DNA from: Desulfomonile tiedjei DSM 6799
Lineage (GTDB): Bacteria > Desulfobacterota > Desulfomonilia > Desulfomonilales > Desulfomonilaceae
Assembly (NCBI RefSeq): GCF_000266945.1
Contig: NC_018025.1
Span: 4,034,001-4,098,000, forward strand
Reading direction: 5' to 3'
Length of the DNA stretch: 64,000 nucleotides
This document shows, in pieces, positions 8,439 through 17,118 of the stretch. Made by a program: the position numbers and the translations under genes. The notes under the pieces were generated by a model, which had not been told where the DNA came from, ran no database searches, and saw only the letters and a program-made list of their open reading frames with translations. Numbering within the stretch: position 1 is the first letter of the stretch; each line of letters starts with the position of its first letter.

Positions 8439-9578
8439 ATGTGCGAATCAAGAATGAGACTGTTTGACGGGGTTGAATCTCTTGGCGACAGAACCATTTT
8501 GTACAATGAGTCGGGTTTCGATTATCTTCAAGGTTCTGGTCGTCCAGAAATGATTCGAGTCAAAGATCTTCTTGAGTCTTGGTTCTCGGATTACCCTGAC
8601 GAAAACAAGGAAGCACTGCGCAAACGCTTGCGTGGAGAAAAGCAGAACGGTCAGAAGCACAAACTTAGTCTGCGGCGTTCGAGCTTTCAGCAGGCCTTTT
8701 TCGAGCTGTACGTCTACACTTTGCTCCGAAGACTTGGCTGCAACGTGGTGGTTGAGCCAAACATAGGCCATATTCAAGGCAAAGACACGTCTCCCGACTT
8801 CTTGGCGACGAACGACTCCACAGGTTATTCATTCTATGTCGAGGCCACTGTTCAGACGGATGGCCGAGCTCAACAGTATGATGAGTTCGAGAGAGAAATC
8901 AAAGCCACGCTGGATCAGCTCAGATGCCCCGATTTTATAGTATGCATAGATCAATTTCGGATTACATCAAAACAGTGGACGCCTTCAACGAAACGACTTG
9001 CTCGGTATGTTGAGAAACGGCTATTAGAACTTAGGGCGGAGCCTTCTGCACGAGCTTTTGGCCCATTGACCTTTCAAGGTCATGGTTGGCGGCTGACCTT
9101 CCATTTTGAATCGAGGTCCGAACAAGAACTTTGGGTAAAGCCCACTCGTTCATTGAAAGAAACTGGTTCTACGAGAGCCGTATATGATACGGAAAACATA
9201 CGAAAGGCCATCAAAGATAAGGCTTCTCATTACGGATACTTGAACCACCCATTCATAATAGCCATAAATGTAAGAGAACACTTAGTCACGCCAGAAACGG
9301 TTTTCGAAGCCCTGTACGGCTCCGTGAAACATGTTTTCAATGTCGTGCCACACGAAGGTAGAGTCATTGGTGATCTGGAATTCAGCCATTTCCAGCCCAA
9401 ATACAACGGTGCTTTTCGTGCTCGTGGCAGGCAGCATACAAGGGTCAGTGCGGTATGGGTTGCGAGCAGTCTATTCGGTCCATCCGCAATTGGTTCAGCA
9501 GATATGTACCAGTTCGAGAATCATTTTGCAGAGGACCGATTCCAGCCTAATTTCCCGTGTCTTCCCTCATGTCTATAG
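8439..9578 (+). pseudogene. PD-(D/E)XK-like accessory gene, 5' part, interrupted by IS701-type element
   Basis: This frame starts 13 bases after the restriction-modification gene (ATG 8439, with GAGG upstream; a GTG at 8430 and ATG at 8454 are alternatives). About residues 110-160 carry SPDF...FYVEAT, which resembles a PD-x(n)-E-x-K nuclease site with T in place of K. The frame runs into the insertion sequence at 9573 and stops at once on its CTATAG end. Removing the element and one 7-base target copy joins it to 11059-11190 and restores a frame of about 421 residues in total. In the present state the product lacks its last 43 residues and has two residues (one being Leu from the IS) at the join. 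Its close link to the restriction-modification gene suggests an accessory role. Confidence 0.7.
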
Positions 9579-10934
9579 TTTCGCGATTCTTGCATGGTCG
9601 AGTCCGCGCGTGGAGCGCGGGCCGTTGAGTTTTTCGAACTTATTGATTCGGCTGGCTTTCGAATAAATTCTCAGCGAGAAATGACTCCTTCGAGCTGCTG
9701 CCAGCATGTCTGAAAAGGTGAACGACTTTTTCCGGCAGTACCAGGGAGCCGGGTCGGCAACGAGGTTCTTTGCAGTGACGAATTGCCCAACGAACCAAAG
9801 CACTACAAAGCAGTAGGCCCAGTAAGCAAACATAGGGGCACGGGTTACCGAGGTCTCTTTCCGACACTGAGGTTCAGCCGCACCCAGGAGGTTCTTGGTC
9901 TCTCGATTGGTCATCTCAATGCTAAAGCGTGCAGCGTAGCGCTCGATAATCTGCTGTGGTGCAGCCTGAGGGTCCGTATCGAAAAACACCATATTGGCAT
10001 GGTGGCCGGCCGGGTCATGGCACAACACGATCGAAAGAGGCTGTTGCCCTGCGCTATGATACCATAGCGCCGTGAACTGATGTATCAGGAGCTTAGTTTG
10101 TTTTCCATAGCAGAAGACCCTAATCTCATTCCACCCCAGATTGGGGTCCTGGAACATCGTTTCCAGGGAGGGCAGTCGAGCGCCTCTCTTGCGAGGTCTG
10201 CCCATCACTGTAAATGGAGCAGGTTCCAGCACAGCGAACAAAGCTGCATCCTTTCTCAGCCTCCCTGTAATGTGCACATTCTTGGGTCGTGCTTTGAGGA
10301 TGGTATCGCAGCAGTATCCCAGGTCGAACACAATTCTCAGTCTTTCTCCCTCTTGGAGCCATGAATGAGTCAGATTTATAAGATCCAATCCAAGTTCGGG
10401 TTTTGTCTTGTAGGGCAGGCTCTTGGGATTAAACTTGGCCTTTGGCGGCCACCAAAGGCGGGCAGCGTATGGCAGACAAAACATGCGATCGCTGATGCCG
10501 GGAAGGCGAATCGCCAGTCCTATGATGACAAAGCACACTCCATACCCCTTTTGCTTAGTATGCTTTGGGAGTGAACCATCATGCTGCCAGCCCGCGCCAC
10601 AGATCTTCTTGCCAGTGTGCTTGTTCAAGGTGTCGTCAATCACCACAAGGATCTCGATCCCTTCTGCAATCAGCGTTTCTACCAACATTCTGAAGACGAA
10701 ATAGGAGACAAAGTCAGTCTCCCATCGTCCCTTGCCGAGGAATCGGTAGATGCTGGCGAAGTGCTTGGATTCATGGAGTCTCATGGTCAGAATCACCTGG
10801 CTGATAGTGTGCTTGCCCATAGTGAGCACCCAACCGACCACCAGCGCAACGAAGATACGGAAACTCGGTGCGCTGAAACACGCTCTGAAATGAATCTCGT
10901 CAATCCCGAACGGATCTGGTATAGATCTCTTCAA
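9573..10934 (-). CDS. IS701-like DDE transposase (DDE_5)
   Basis: The product has 453 residues when started at the TTG behind an AAGGAGG site; a GTG 30 bases earlier is the alternative. Catalytic acidic residues of the DDE fold are visible: D in LVVIDDTLNKH, D in RIVFDLGY and E in SIEMTNRETKN. The N-terminal part (FRACFSAPSFRIFVALVVGWVL) and length agree with IS701 transposases. The stop codon lies within the terminal inverted repeat. The frame is intact, so the element may still be active. Confidence 0.85.
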   Translation of the reverse strand: MKRSIPDPFGIDEIHFRACFSAPSFRIFVALVVGWVLTMGKHTISQVILTMRLHESKHFASIYRFLGKGRWETDFVSYFVFRMLVETLIAEGIEILVVIDDTLNKHTGKKICGAGWQHDGSLPKHTKQKGYGVCFVIIGLAIRLPGISDRMFCLPYAARLWWPPKAKFNPKSLPYKTKPELGLDLINLTHSWLQEGERLRIVFDLGYCCDTILKARPKNVHITGRLRKDAALFAVLEPAPFTVMGRPRKRGARLPSLETMFQDPNLGWNEIRVFCYGKQTKLLIHQFTALWYHSAGQQPLSIVLCHDPAGHHANMVFFDTDPQAAPQQIIERYAARFSIEMTNRETKNLLGAAEPQCRKETSVTRAPMFAYWAYCFVVLWFVGQFVTAKNLVADPAPWYCRKKSFTFSDMLAAARRSHFSLRIYSKASRINKFEKLNGPRSTRGLDHARIAKL

Positions 10935-11051
10935 CTGGCGTTCCTCCTTCCCAGAATCTTTCACAAAACCGGGTATGTGCGGAACGCCTTATTTTTTCAA
11001 GGATTATCTCACCATCTAACCGTCCAGAATACAAAAAGGGCGAAACTATAG
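9573..11051. mobile_element. IS701-family insertion sequence (1479 bp)
   Basis: The element has 12-bp perfect terminal inverted repeats CTATAGTTTCGC / GCGAAACTATAG and is flanked by a 7-base direct repeat CTCATGT (9566-9572 and 11052-11058). It carries one transposase gene. Because CTATAG is itself palindromic, the exact ends could shift by a few bases; IS701 elements usually duplicate about 4 bases, so the 7-base repeat is slightly unusual. It interrupts the gene at 8439. Confidence 0.85.
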
Positions 11052-11058
11052 CTCATGT

Positions 11059-11190
11059 TATATCGATGATAAAGGAGAACTGGCAGTACGCCCTGGGTTG
11101 ACTCCGCAACAGATACTCGGGATTGAATCTTATTGGCCCGAAGATAAGCCACGTCCCAAGATCGATTTTTCAAAATGGTTCTGCAAGTAG
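11059..11190 (+). pseudogene. 3' part of the gene interrupted by the IS701-type element
   Basis: After removal of the insertion and one target copy, codons continue in frame from TGT at 9570-9572 into TAT-ATC-GAT at 11059 and run 43 codons to a TAG at 11188-11190. The segment is protein-like (YIDDKGELAVRPG... and ...PKIDFSKWFCK). This reconstruction shows that the upstream gene is disrupted and its authentic C-terminus lies here. Confidence 0.75.
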
Positions 11191-11316
11191 AATGCCCGTA
11201 GAAACTGGTGTCCGTCGTCGCCAGTTGGTTTCAATTGGGGAGACCGAATTCCGAGTGGGGCATATATGGCCCAGTGGATGACCACAAATCCTGTGCCCTC
11301 TTCAGAGGTTCTCACC

Positions 11317-12336
11317 CTAATTACCCGATCTTGAAACTACTCCTTGCAAGGGAGTCGCCAAACACTTACCTGTCTTTGCGTCTATATCGACTCGGCGTGG
11401 AATAAAGACCTGATAAGCAGAACGGTTGTGAGTTAGCGTTATGCAGGCCTCAATCACATTAAAGATCTTTATTACGCAAACCAAATCATTTCCTGAATAG
11501 CAGATACGGGCCATGTGAGAGGATCCCAGAGCGCTAAGCGGCCCGTCAAAGACGGGTATGTGCCTCAAAGAGATTATGCTGTTGACAGCATCTTCGCATG
11601 CCGACGAAGGCTCGATGACGAAACGTCGGAGTGTTTCACCACACGGGTCCTCCATGTAGTCTCGTCCAAGCCATTCACACGCTAACTCATAAGCAATCTT
11701 GGCCACAGCACGCTTGCAATGCACGGCATCGATGTCTTCCGAAAGTGCAACCAGATTCGGTTCGGCCTTCACCATTCTGCCCCGAAACCCGATTTTTCGA
11801 TCGCTCGTTAACAGGCATTCAACCCCATCTGGGTGTTCCCTGAGGTATTCGCATAAATGCGAGATGTCTTCAGGGGGCGGGGCGGGGAGACCTTCCTTCT
11901 CGTAAAACGATCGGATTCGGGACTCGATACTGCCCACATCTTCAGGATCGTAGATAAATGTCCGCCATTCGGCACCGTCATTTGTTGTTGGAGGGGCACA
12001 TTCTTTGGGAACAACTCGTGGATGCAAGCCGCCTTCTCTTTTGTCATATGTCAGTTTAACCTTAATGTCTTCTTTGTTGTCGGTTGAGCTTTCCACCAGC
12101 TCTCCAATGAAGGGTCTTATGTTGCCTTTTTGTCCCACCAAGCCTAAGTGGGATCTGATCAATCGTATCAGAGGATGATCAGTTATTGCGGGATCGATCC
12201 TCTGTCCTAGTTCTGAGTTGCAATCCCTGCAGACACTTTTTTCAATCTTAAAGGAGCCGCCGATGGCCATAGGAAACACGTGCTCAGTAGAGAACTGGTC
12301 TTCTGGTTTTTCGATATTGCAGAAAATGCACTTCAT
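11317..12336 (-). CDS. HNH endonuclease-like protein
   Basis: The 339-residue product starts at an ATG with AGGAGG six bases upstream. The first 45 residues hold an HNH_5-type zinc finger: C3-x2-C6, E18-H19 (STEHVFP) and C-x2-C-N (VCRDCNSELG). The remaining 290 residues form an unrecognised domain. Such proteins are common in defence islands, where they are thought to cut foreign DNA, but here the function is inferred only from the motif and the neighbouring restriction genes. It is transcribed toward the disrupted nuclease gene. Confidence 0.7.
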   Translation of the reverse strand: MKCIFCNIEKPEDQFSTEHVFPMAIGGSFKIEKSVCRDCNSELGQRIDPAITDHPLIRLIRSHLGLVGQKGNIRPFIGELVESSTDNKEDIKVKLTYDKREGGLHPRVVPKECAPPTTNDGAEWRTFIYDPEDVGSIESRIRSFYEKEGLPAPPPEDISHLCEYLREHPDGVECLLTSDRKIGFRGRMVKAEPNLVALSEDIDAVHCKRAVAKIAYELACEWLGRDYMEDPCGETLRRFVIEPSSACEDAVNSIISLRHIPVFDGPLSALGSSHMARICYSGNDLVCVIKIFNVIEACITLTHNRSAYQVFIPRRVDIDAKTGKCLATPLQGVVSRSGN

Positions 12337-12497
12337 CCATGCCTCCTGAAGAAAGATAGGTCATGAGGCCAGTTTCTTTGAAGGGGTGCCGTAGGAAGAC
12401 TATCCGAATGTGATCTGGAACAAGGAGAAGGTCAAGAAAATTGTGCAGAAGAGAACAGACAGATCTCGTCGAGGAAGGGCAGTCTACGACCAAAATC

Positions 12498-12528
12498 TTT
12501 TGGCACTTTTTTGGCCCCTTTTGGCCCC
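12498..12528. repeat. Tandem short repeats at the right end of element L, candidate integrase arm sites
   Basis: Three near-tandem units (TTTTGGCAC, then TTTTGGCCCC twice) lie about 95 bases before the tRNA fragment. Their position mirrors the repeat pairs of elements A and B, so they are probably arm-type sites for the integrase of element L, which is outside the window. Confidence 0.5.
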
Positions 12529-12620
12529 TCGATGGTCAGTGACGGACCTTGATGGATTTTGATAGATGTTGATTTTACAAGGGAATCTCGGCAAGACGGC
12601 TCTGGGATTAGCTGGTTGTA

Positions 12621-12671
12621 AGCCTTCACACGGCAGGGGTCGGAGGTTCAAATCCTCTCCCGCCTACCAGT
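12621..12671 (+). other. Attachment site 1: 3' fragment of a tRNA gene (probably tRNA-Val, CAC)
   Basis: The 51 bases are identical to 36292-36342. They read as the 3' half of a tRNA: anticodon loop TTCACAC (anticodon CAC), GGCAG, variable loop, T arm GGAGG-TTCAAAT-CCTCT, acceptor strand CCCGCCT, A, CCA. No complementary 5' acceptor AGGCGGG lies upstream, so this is the fragment left by integration and not a functional tRNA. It separates element L from element A. Confidence 0.85.
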
Positions 12672-12703
12672 TAACTAGTTGTAATCATTGAGATGAGGTC
12701 GTG

Positions 12704-13957
12704 TCACCCCACGGCCTTTTTTCTTTCCTCCGAGTTTTCCCGTGACTTTCCCGTGACTTTTTTCGGGAGACTATCGGGATGGGCCTTTTCGGCAATGTCC
12801 AGTTCGGTCCATCCGTGGTCGAAAGTCATGGAGTCCACAGCATCCAAGAGCACTTGGTCAGACACCCTGATGTACCGATCTTGAACGGAGCGTTCCCCAG
12901 AGTGGCCGACGATAAGATTTCTCACCGCCGGGTCCATCCCCGAGCGTTGGGCGTTGGTCTTCCATGTATGCCTGAGATCACGTCTCTGAAGGCCCTTGAG
13001 ACCAGTAGCCTTAATCGCATTGTCCCAAGCCTTTCGCACCATGAAACGATCAATGGGATCACTTTGCGGACCACGGTGCTTCTTGTATCGTCCACCATAG
13101 GCAAAGATCAGTCCTATTGCTCGGACCACTTTTCCGTCATCGCCACGTCTGAGAGTTTCGAGAAGCTCAAGCGGTTCCTTCCGCAACGGTACTCTCTTAG
13201 GCCGTAACCTGACTTTTCTTTCGCTCTTGCCCTCTTTGGTCACGTCTGGGGGCAGTACCAACATTCGACGTTCAGGTTTGTACATTTCCCATCTCAGGTT
13301 TACGACCTCTCCGAATCTCATGCCCGTGTAGTACATCATCTCAAGAACGTCCCGAATCCACCCAGAGTGCTCCAGCAGGCGACTAAAGTCCTTCCAAGAC
13401 AAATAGGTATCTCGCTGGTTTTCGGGCAGTCGCTTGATCATCGTACAAGGGTTGAAGTCCAGATTCTCCAGTTCCACTTGCAACCGCATTACCCCAGACA
13501 AGACGGAAAGTTCCCTGTTGACGGTTCCATTCTCAACTTTTTCCTGCCTAGCTCTTCGATATTCCCTCACCTGGGGGACTCGTATGTCTTTCAACCGAGG
13601 ATTGTCCGTGAAGTGCTCGACCAAACGATCAATCGCTGATAGGTTCCGCTCCGAGCGATGCCGTGTGTCGGCTTCCAGATAAGCCGTAATTGCTTGCATA
13701 AGCGTGAGATCTTCTCCAGGCAGAGGCCGAGCCAATTCTGATGGCAAAGCCCAGCCCTTGTTCTCATGGGTGCGGATGACCCAAGCTTTTGCGGCTTCAT
13801 CTAAGCTATCAAAACGATAGACTCTGAAAGCGCTTTTCACGTCTTTTTCAATCCTCTTGGCTTCGGCCAGGTTTTTCGCCTCGGATACCGTCTCCAAGCG
13901 CTCCTTTTTCCACTGAAAGTAAATCACGAAGCGTCCATTCTCGTTTTTTATTGCCAC
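12704..13957 (-). CDS. int: Tyrosine recombinase / integrase of element A
   Basis: Started at the GTG behind an AAGGAGG site, the product has 417 residues and overlaps the excisionase-like gene by 10 bases; a GTG at 13987 would add 10 residues. The C-terminal catalytic domain shows the arginine in TGMRFGE, the box R-D-L-R-H-T, GH in VGHSG and the nucleophile Y in QDRYIR. The first position of the usual H-x-x-R box is Arg (RDLRHT), unlike the element B enzyme (HDLRHT). The N-terminal half has the core-binding SAM-like region. The stop lies 33 bases from the attachment site, as expected for an integrase that recombines the tRNA fragment. Confidence 0.9.
   Translation of the reverse strand: MAIKNENGRFVIYFQWKKERLETVSEAKNLAEAKRIEKDVKSAFRVYRFDSLDEAAKAWVIRTHENKGWALPSELARPLPGEDLTLMQAITAYLEADTRHRSERNLSAIDRLVEHFTDNPRLKDIRVPQVREYRRARQEKVENGTVNRELSVLSGVMRLQVELENLDFNPCTMIKRLPENQRDTYLSWKDFSRLLEHSGWIRDVLEMMYYTGMRFGEVVNLRWEMYKPERRMLVLPPDVTKEGKSERKVRLRPKRVPLRKEPLELLETLRRGDDGKVVRAIGLIFAYGGRYKKHRGPQSDPIDRFMVRKAWDNAIKATGLKGLQRRDLRHTWKTNAQRSGMDPAVRNLIVGHSGERSVQDRYIRVSDQVLLDAVDSMTFDHGWTELDIAEKAHPDSLPKKVTGKSRENSEERKKAVG
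12739..12761. repeat. Left-end tandem arm-type repeats of element A
   Basis: Two tandem copies of CCCGTGACTTT, 11-bp period, lie within the 3' end of the integrase gene. The same 23 bases recur at 36171-36193 near the other end and nowhere else that I see. This is the layout of integrase arm-binding sites. Confidence 0.6.
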
Positions 13958-14262
13958 TGTTTGACCTCCTTGCGAAGGTCTTTCCACAATTCCCCTAAAC
14001 TCTTTTTATCGCCTCCCTTCTTTTTCGGGATCGGGCTGGCTGTCCTTCTGCCAGCCTCTTGATGATTCACGGGGATGGGCTCGATCTTTTTCGACTTGCC
14101 CTCCACGAAATCATCCACGGCGTCGGCGGTGAATAATACCACCTTTCTCGACAATTTCACGCTTTCAATCTTATTCTCTCTCGCCCATTTCAACAACGTC
14201 CTCTTCTCAATTCTGAGCCTCTCGGCTGCCTCGGCAGCGGTTAGTAGTTCCTTTCCTGACAA
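13948..14262 (-). CDS. Excisionase-like HTH protein of element A
   Basis: The 104-residue product starts at a TTG with GGAGGT eight bases upstream. Residues 6-60 form a MerR/excisionase-type winged helix (LLTAAEAAERLRIEKRTLLKWARENKIESVKLSRKVVLF, then DAVDDFVEG). The tail is basic and rich in proline. It overlaps the integrase start by 10 bases, so the two are translationally coupled; the same pair occurs in element B. A hairpin (14287-14303) precedes it. Role in directing excision or controlling int is inferred. Confidence 0.75.
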   Translation of the reverse strand: MSGKELLTAAEAAERLRIEKRTLLKWARENKIESVKLSRKVVLFTADAVDDFVEGKSKKIEPIPVNHQEAGRRTASPIPKKKGGDKKSLGELWKDLRKEVKQWQ

Positions 14263-14286
14263 CTATCAGGACCTCCATGTGTACCC

Positions 14287-14303
14287 GCAGGAGTTTCTCC
14301 TGC
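14287..14303. promoter_or_regulatory. Stem-loop upstream of the excisionase-integrase operon
   Basis: GCAGGAG-TTT-CTCCTGC forms a perfect 7-bp stem between the gene at 14414 and the excisionase start. There is no T tract on the minus strand, so it is more likely a processing or regulatory hairpin than a terminator. Confidence 0.35.
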
Positions 14304-14413
14304 TTTGGTGCGGATCATAAGACCCACCTTGTGCTCCGCTTCCTGTCGGAGGCAGTAGGAAGCGAAGCGGCGGCCTCAAATAATCAATGGCCGCTCAGAA
14401 GTCCACCGTTGCA

Positions 14414-14944
14414 TCAGTTCACGCTGAACTTTGTTTTCCCGCCTACGATATTCTTCAGAAACTTATCGAGGCTGAGGCCCGCTTTCCTCAACTGATTGTA
14501 AAAGAATGAGGAAACAACGTAGCCTTTTGCAGGGACGTACATCAAAAAGCCTCTGAGATCGGGATTTTGGACATAGGCCGAATGTAGGAGATTCTCCAGC
14601 TCACTCTTGTTCATATTCAATTCGGAGCCAAGTTTTCCCGTGGGACAAAACGAGGCGCAAAGCTGGCTATCATCCAATACCCGAACATCTTCTCTAGGGG
14701 CGATATCTAATCCGATGCGATCGCATGCATATTGTATTGAATTACCAAATATTTCCATCCAATCTTCGCCCAATTCTTTCTTCGGGAAATGCTCCATAAA
14801 TGATGCGATGAAATAGTCAACCGTTATTCCCGTGTTAGGATGAAATTCCACGAATTCCGTTGGAATAGCTCCCATAACTATCAGCAAGTTCACATCCGTT
14901 ATCCGGTAATCGGTGCGTCCAAATAATTTGTCTTTCTTCTTCAT
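14414..14944 (-). CDS. Hypothetical protein
   Basis: The product has 176 residues from the ATG at 14944 (AAGGAAAA upstream); a TTG at 14995 would extend it. It starts MKKKDKLFGRTDYRITDVNLL and is mixed alpha/beta in appearance, with an invariant-looking segment FPKKELGEDWMEIFGNSIQYAC in the middle. No signal peptide, membrane segment or known motif is visible. It is the last gene of the element's left minus-strand group, ahead of the excisionase. Family unknown. Confidence 0.55.
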   Translation of the reverse strand: MKKKDKLFGRTDYRITDVNLLIVMGAIPTEFVEFHPNTGITVDYFIASFMEHFPKKELGEDWMEIFGNSIQYACDRIGLDIAPREDVRVLDDSQLCASFCPTGKLGSELNMNKSELENLLHSAYVQNPDLRGFLMYVPAKGYVVSSFFYNQLRKAGLSLDKFLKNIVGGKTKFSVN

Positions 14945-14995
14945 TACTGTCGTTTTCCTTCTGAGTGCCGTCCGATGTCTTGAGAAAGAGCCCAA

Positions 14996-15842
14996 GCAGC
15001 ACTCGTTTTTGATTAATGCCGTTGCACGTCAAAATTGTGAAATTATTTTGAGCTTGAGTTGATGTGAAGTGAAGCGGCCTTCAAGGACATGTCACCTGAA
15101 GGCCCGATCAGGAACGATTTAAAACGAAGAATCTGAATGCGCTAATGAAAGGAATTCTGCGGATTATGAAGTCTATCGGTATACTTTTGGTCGTATTTAG
15201 TTGTCGTATAACGTGCCAGCGTCGTTATGTGTGTTATGTATCCTGAGTTGCGAAAAGGTTCCTCATTTTTTTGTGCATAATGTCAGTTTTTGTATTCGCT
15301 AAAATATATGTTATACATAATAAATGAACATTTATTAAACATACTCACCTTTCCGTGAGCATCGGGCGGCTTCATTACCGTCACTTGAATTCTCAGTTTT
15401 TCATGAGCAAGAGGTCGGTCGTCGGTCGGACCTTGTTGAAAACCCGCATCTGGACTCATCAACCCCCTGACCAACTCCCTGCGACCAACCTTTATTTGAA
15501 GAAGGCGGTGGTCACGAGATTACTTCTGCAATATCCCAAAATCGCTCAAATCGCCTCCCAGGTGCCTTCCCGTCCATTTTCTTTTGCGGACACTCCTGAA
15601 GTGGGAAGAATCCGAACGGCAATGTTCATAAGTCCTTGACAATGTGAATACATTCGGCAACTTCTACTTATTATTTAATAATCTCACGAAACGGGTATGC
15701 TCGACTATTGCCGCTTCAAGAAAATCGCTCAGAATTGTTCTCAGGGCGTCTTAAGAACCAGCCTCAAGCATATCGGAATCCCGTTTCACTGGTCGGCCCG
15801 AAGTGGTAAGATTGTCCATGATCGATCCTATGGAGTCACCGC
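14996..15842. other. AT-rich intergenic region, candidate control or origin region
   Basis: No gene is supported here. An AT-rich stretch near 15290-15345 contains a perfect 20-bp palindrome TAATAAATG-AA-CATTTATTA (15318-15337) and a TATGTTATACATA sequence beside it. Further on, two GGTCGGTC-type units (15413-15429) resemble the CCGACCGACC motif found elsewhere in the element. Divergent promoters for the flanking genes, or a replication origin next to the initiator-like gene, are both plausible. Confidence 0.4.
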
Positions 15843-16889
15843 ATGGAAGATTTTAAAGATTCGGCTCTCGATCCCGATGAATTCATACGAGCTTGGCACG
15901 AGTACGGCCTACGCTTTTCCGTTTTCGTTCCCGACCAGCAGCCCAAGCCTGACACGTGGGAACCCGACGTGCAGAAGTTCGATGAGAAGGGCCTCACGAA
16001 TCCCCATTACTTGAAGCATTGGAAGTTCTTCGCCAGCACCAAGGACTTTCTCCGAGAGCGATACGCCGAACATAAGATTCTTCAAGGCCCCACGCTGTTC
16101 TTCGATTGTCTGGTGCCCGAATTCCAAGATCCGATGCGGTACGGGCGTGTAGAAGCCGAATCGGGGCCAGACTTTTATGAGGTCAAGGACACTTCAAAAT
16201 GGTACGAGCGGGCCATCCGCATGGGAATCTTTGATTGGCAGATCGGATTTTCCTGTAGATCCGTGCTTTGTCAGCGGACTTGGTGTGACATGCACCGGGG
16301 GAACCCACATCGTATAAACCACGTAGACATCTACGGTCTTATGACCGTCTTTGAAAAGATTCCCGCCGTCACGGGTAAGTCTCAAGTTGCGAAATGGTTC
16401 GAGGTGAAGCTCGGTGATTTGAAGAGCACGGGAAAAAGGGTTAGCTCACGATGGCGGAGAAAGGTGGCCAAAGACGGATTTTACGCTTTAATAAAGAATT
16501 ACGAGAACATGCGGACTCATCAGGTAAAAGAGATGATCAGCCGCCTTCATTCTCTCATCACGGGAAGCCCAGTGGTAGAATGGCACCGCAGGCTGTTTGA
16601 CGGCGATCACGCTTTCATTGCCGACAAGGCCGCATCCCATCTACACAAGATCAAAGGCCCAGCCGCAAAGGCATATGTATGGCTGTTGATCCGCCAAGAA
16701 GAATTGGCTCAGGACACTCGTGGACCGAAGCTGAACGTAAGCGATGCAGAGCTTGGGCAGGCCATTGGGGTCACGAAGACGACTGCGCAGAATTACCGTC
16801 AAATTCTCATGAAACTGAAGCTCATAGAGACTTCACGAAAAACAGTGGCTAAAATCAAACAGATAACTATCACGAAAGTGAAATACTAA
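15843..16889 (+). CDS. Replication-initiator-like winged-helix protein
   Basis: The 348-residue product starts behind GGAG at 8-base spacing. The C-terminal 80 residues look like a winged helix (AKAYVWLLIRQEEL..., then SDAELGQAIGVTKTTAQNYRQILMKLKLIE), a layout seen in plasmid and phage replication initiators and regulators. The N-terminal 240 residues are unrecognised, with many W, H and C residues (SCRSVLCQRTWCDMHRG). It is followed 230 bases later by a DNA polymerase gene on the same strand, and both lie between repeat-rich regions. An initiator or regulator role is an inference from this placing. Confidence 0.45.
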   Translation: MEDFKDSALDPDEFIRAWHEYGLRFSVFVPDQQPKPDTWEPDVQKFDEKGLTNPHYLKHWKFFASTKDFLRERYAEHKILQGPTLFFDCLVPEFQDPMRYGRVEAESGPDFYEVKDTSKWYERAIRMGIFDWQIGFSCRSVLCQRTWCDMHRGNPHRINHVDIYGLMTVFEKIPAVTGKSQVAKWFEVKLGDLKSTGKRVSSRWRRKVAKDGFYALIKNYENMRTHQVKEMISRLHSLITGSPVVEWHRRLFDGDHAFIADKAASHLHKIKGPAAKAYVWLLIRQEELAQDTRGPKLNVSDAELGQAIGVTKTTAQNYRQILMKLKLIETSRKTVAKIKQITITKVKY

Positions 16890-17118
16890 GCGGATACTGC
16901 AACTTGTCACCCTTGACCATTTTATGATAGTATTTCGGTGGGTTGGGGATTTACATACCTATTAATAACTATAGCTATATTCTCTACTCCCTCTCTGCTC
17001 CCCTGCGCTACTCCTCACTACCCTCACGAACTTTATATTATTATTCAAGAGAATTCCTGTATAATTATTCCCCTGTTTAAGCACAGGGTTATGAATCCCC
17101 GATTATGAGAACGGTTTT
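16890..17118 (+). promoter_or_regulatory. Leader of polymerase gene with hairpin and pyrimidine tract
   Basis: The gap contains a pyrimidine-rich stretch on the plus strand at about 16982-17028 and a stem-loop CCCTGT-TTAAGC-ACAGGG at 17071-17088, 30 bases ahead of the polymerase start. It may regulate polymerase expression. No gene is present. Confidence 0.35.

Noticed and set aside
12601-12671. Intact tRNA gene
   Set aside because: Only anticodon loop to CCA is present; the 5' acceptor and D arm are missing here and at 36292.
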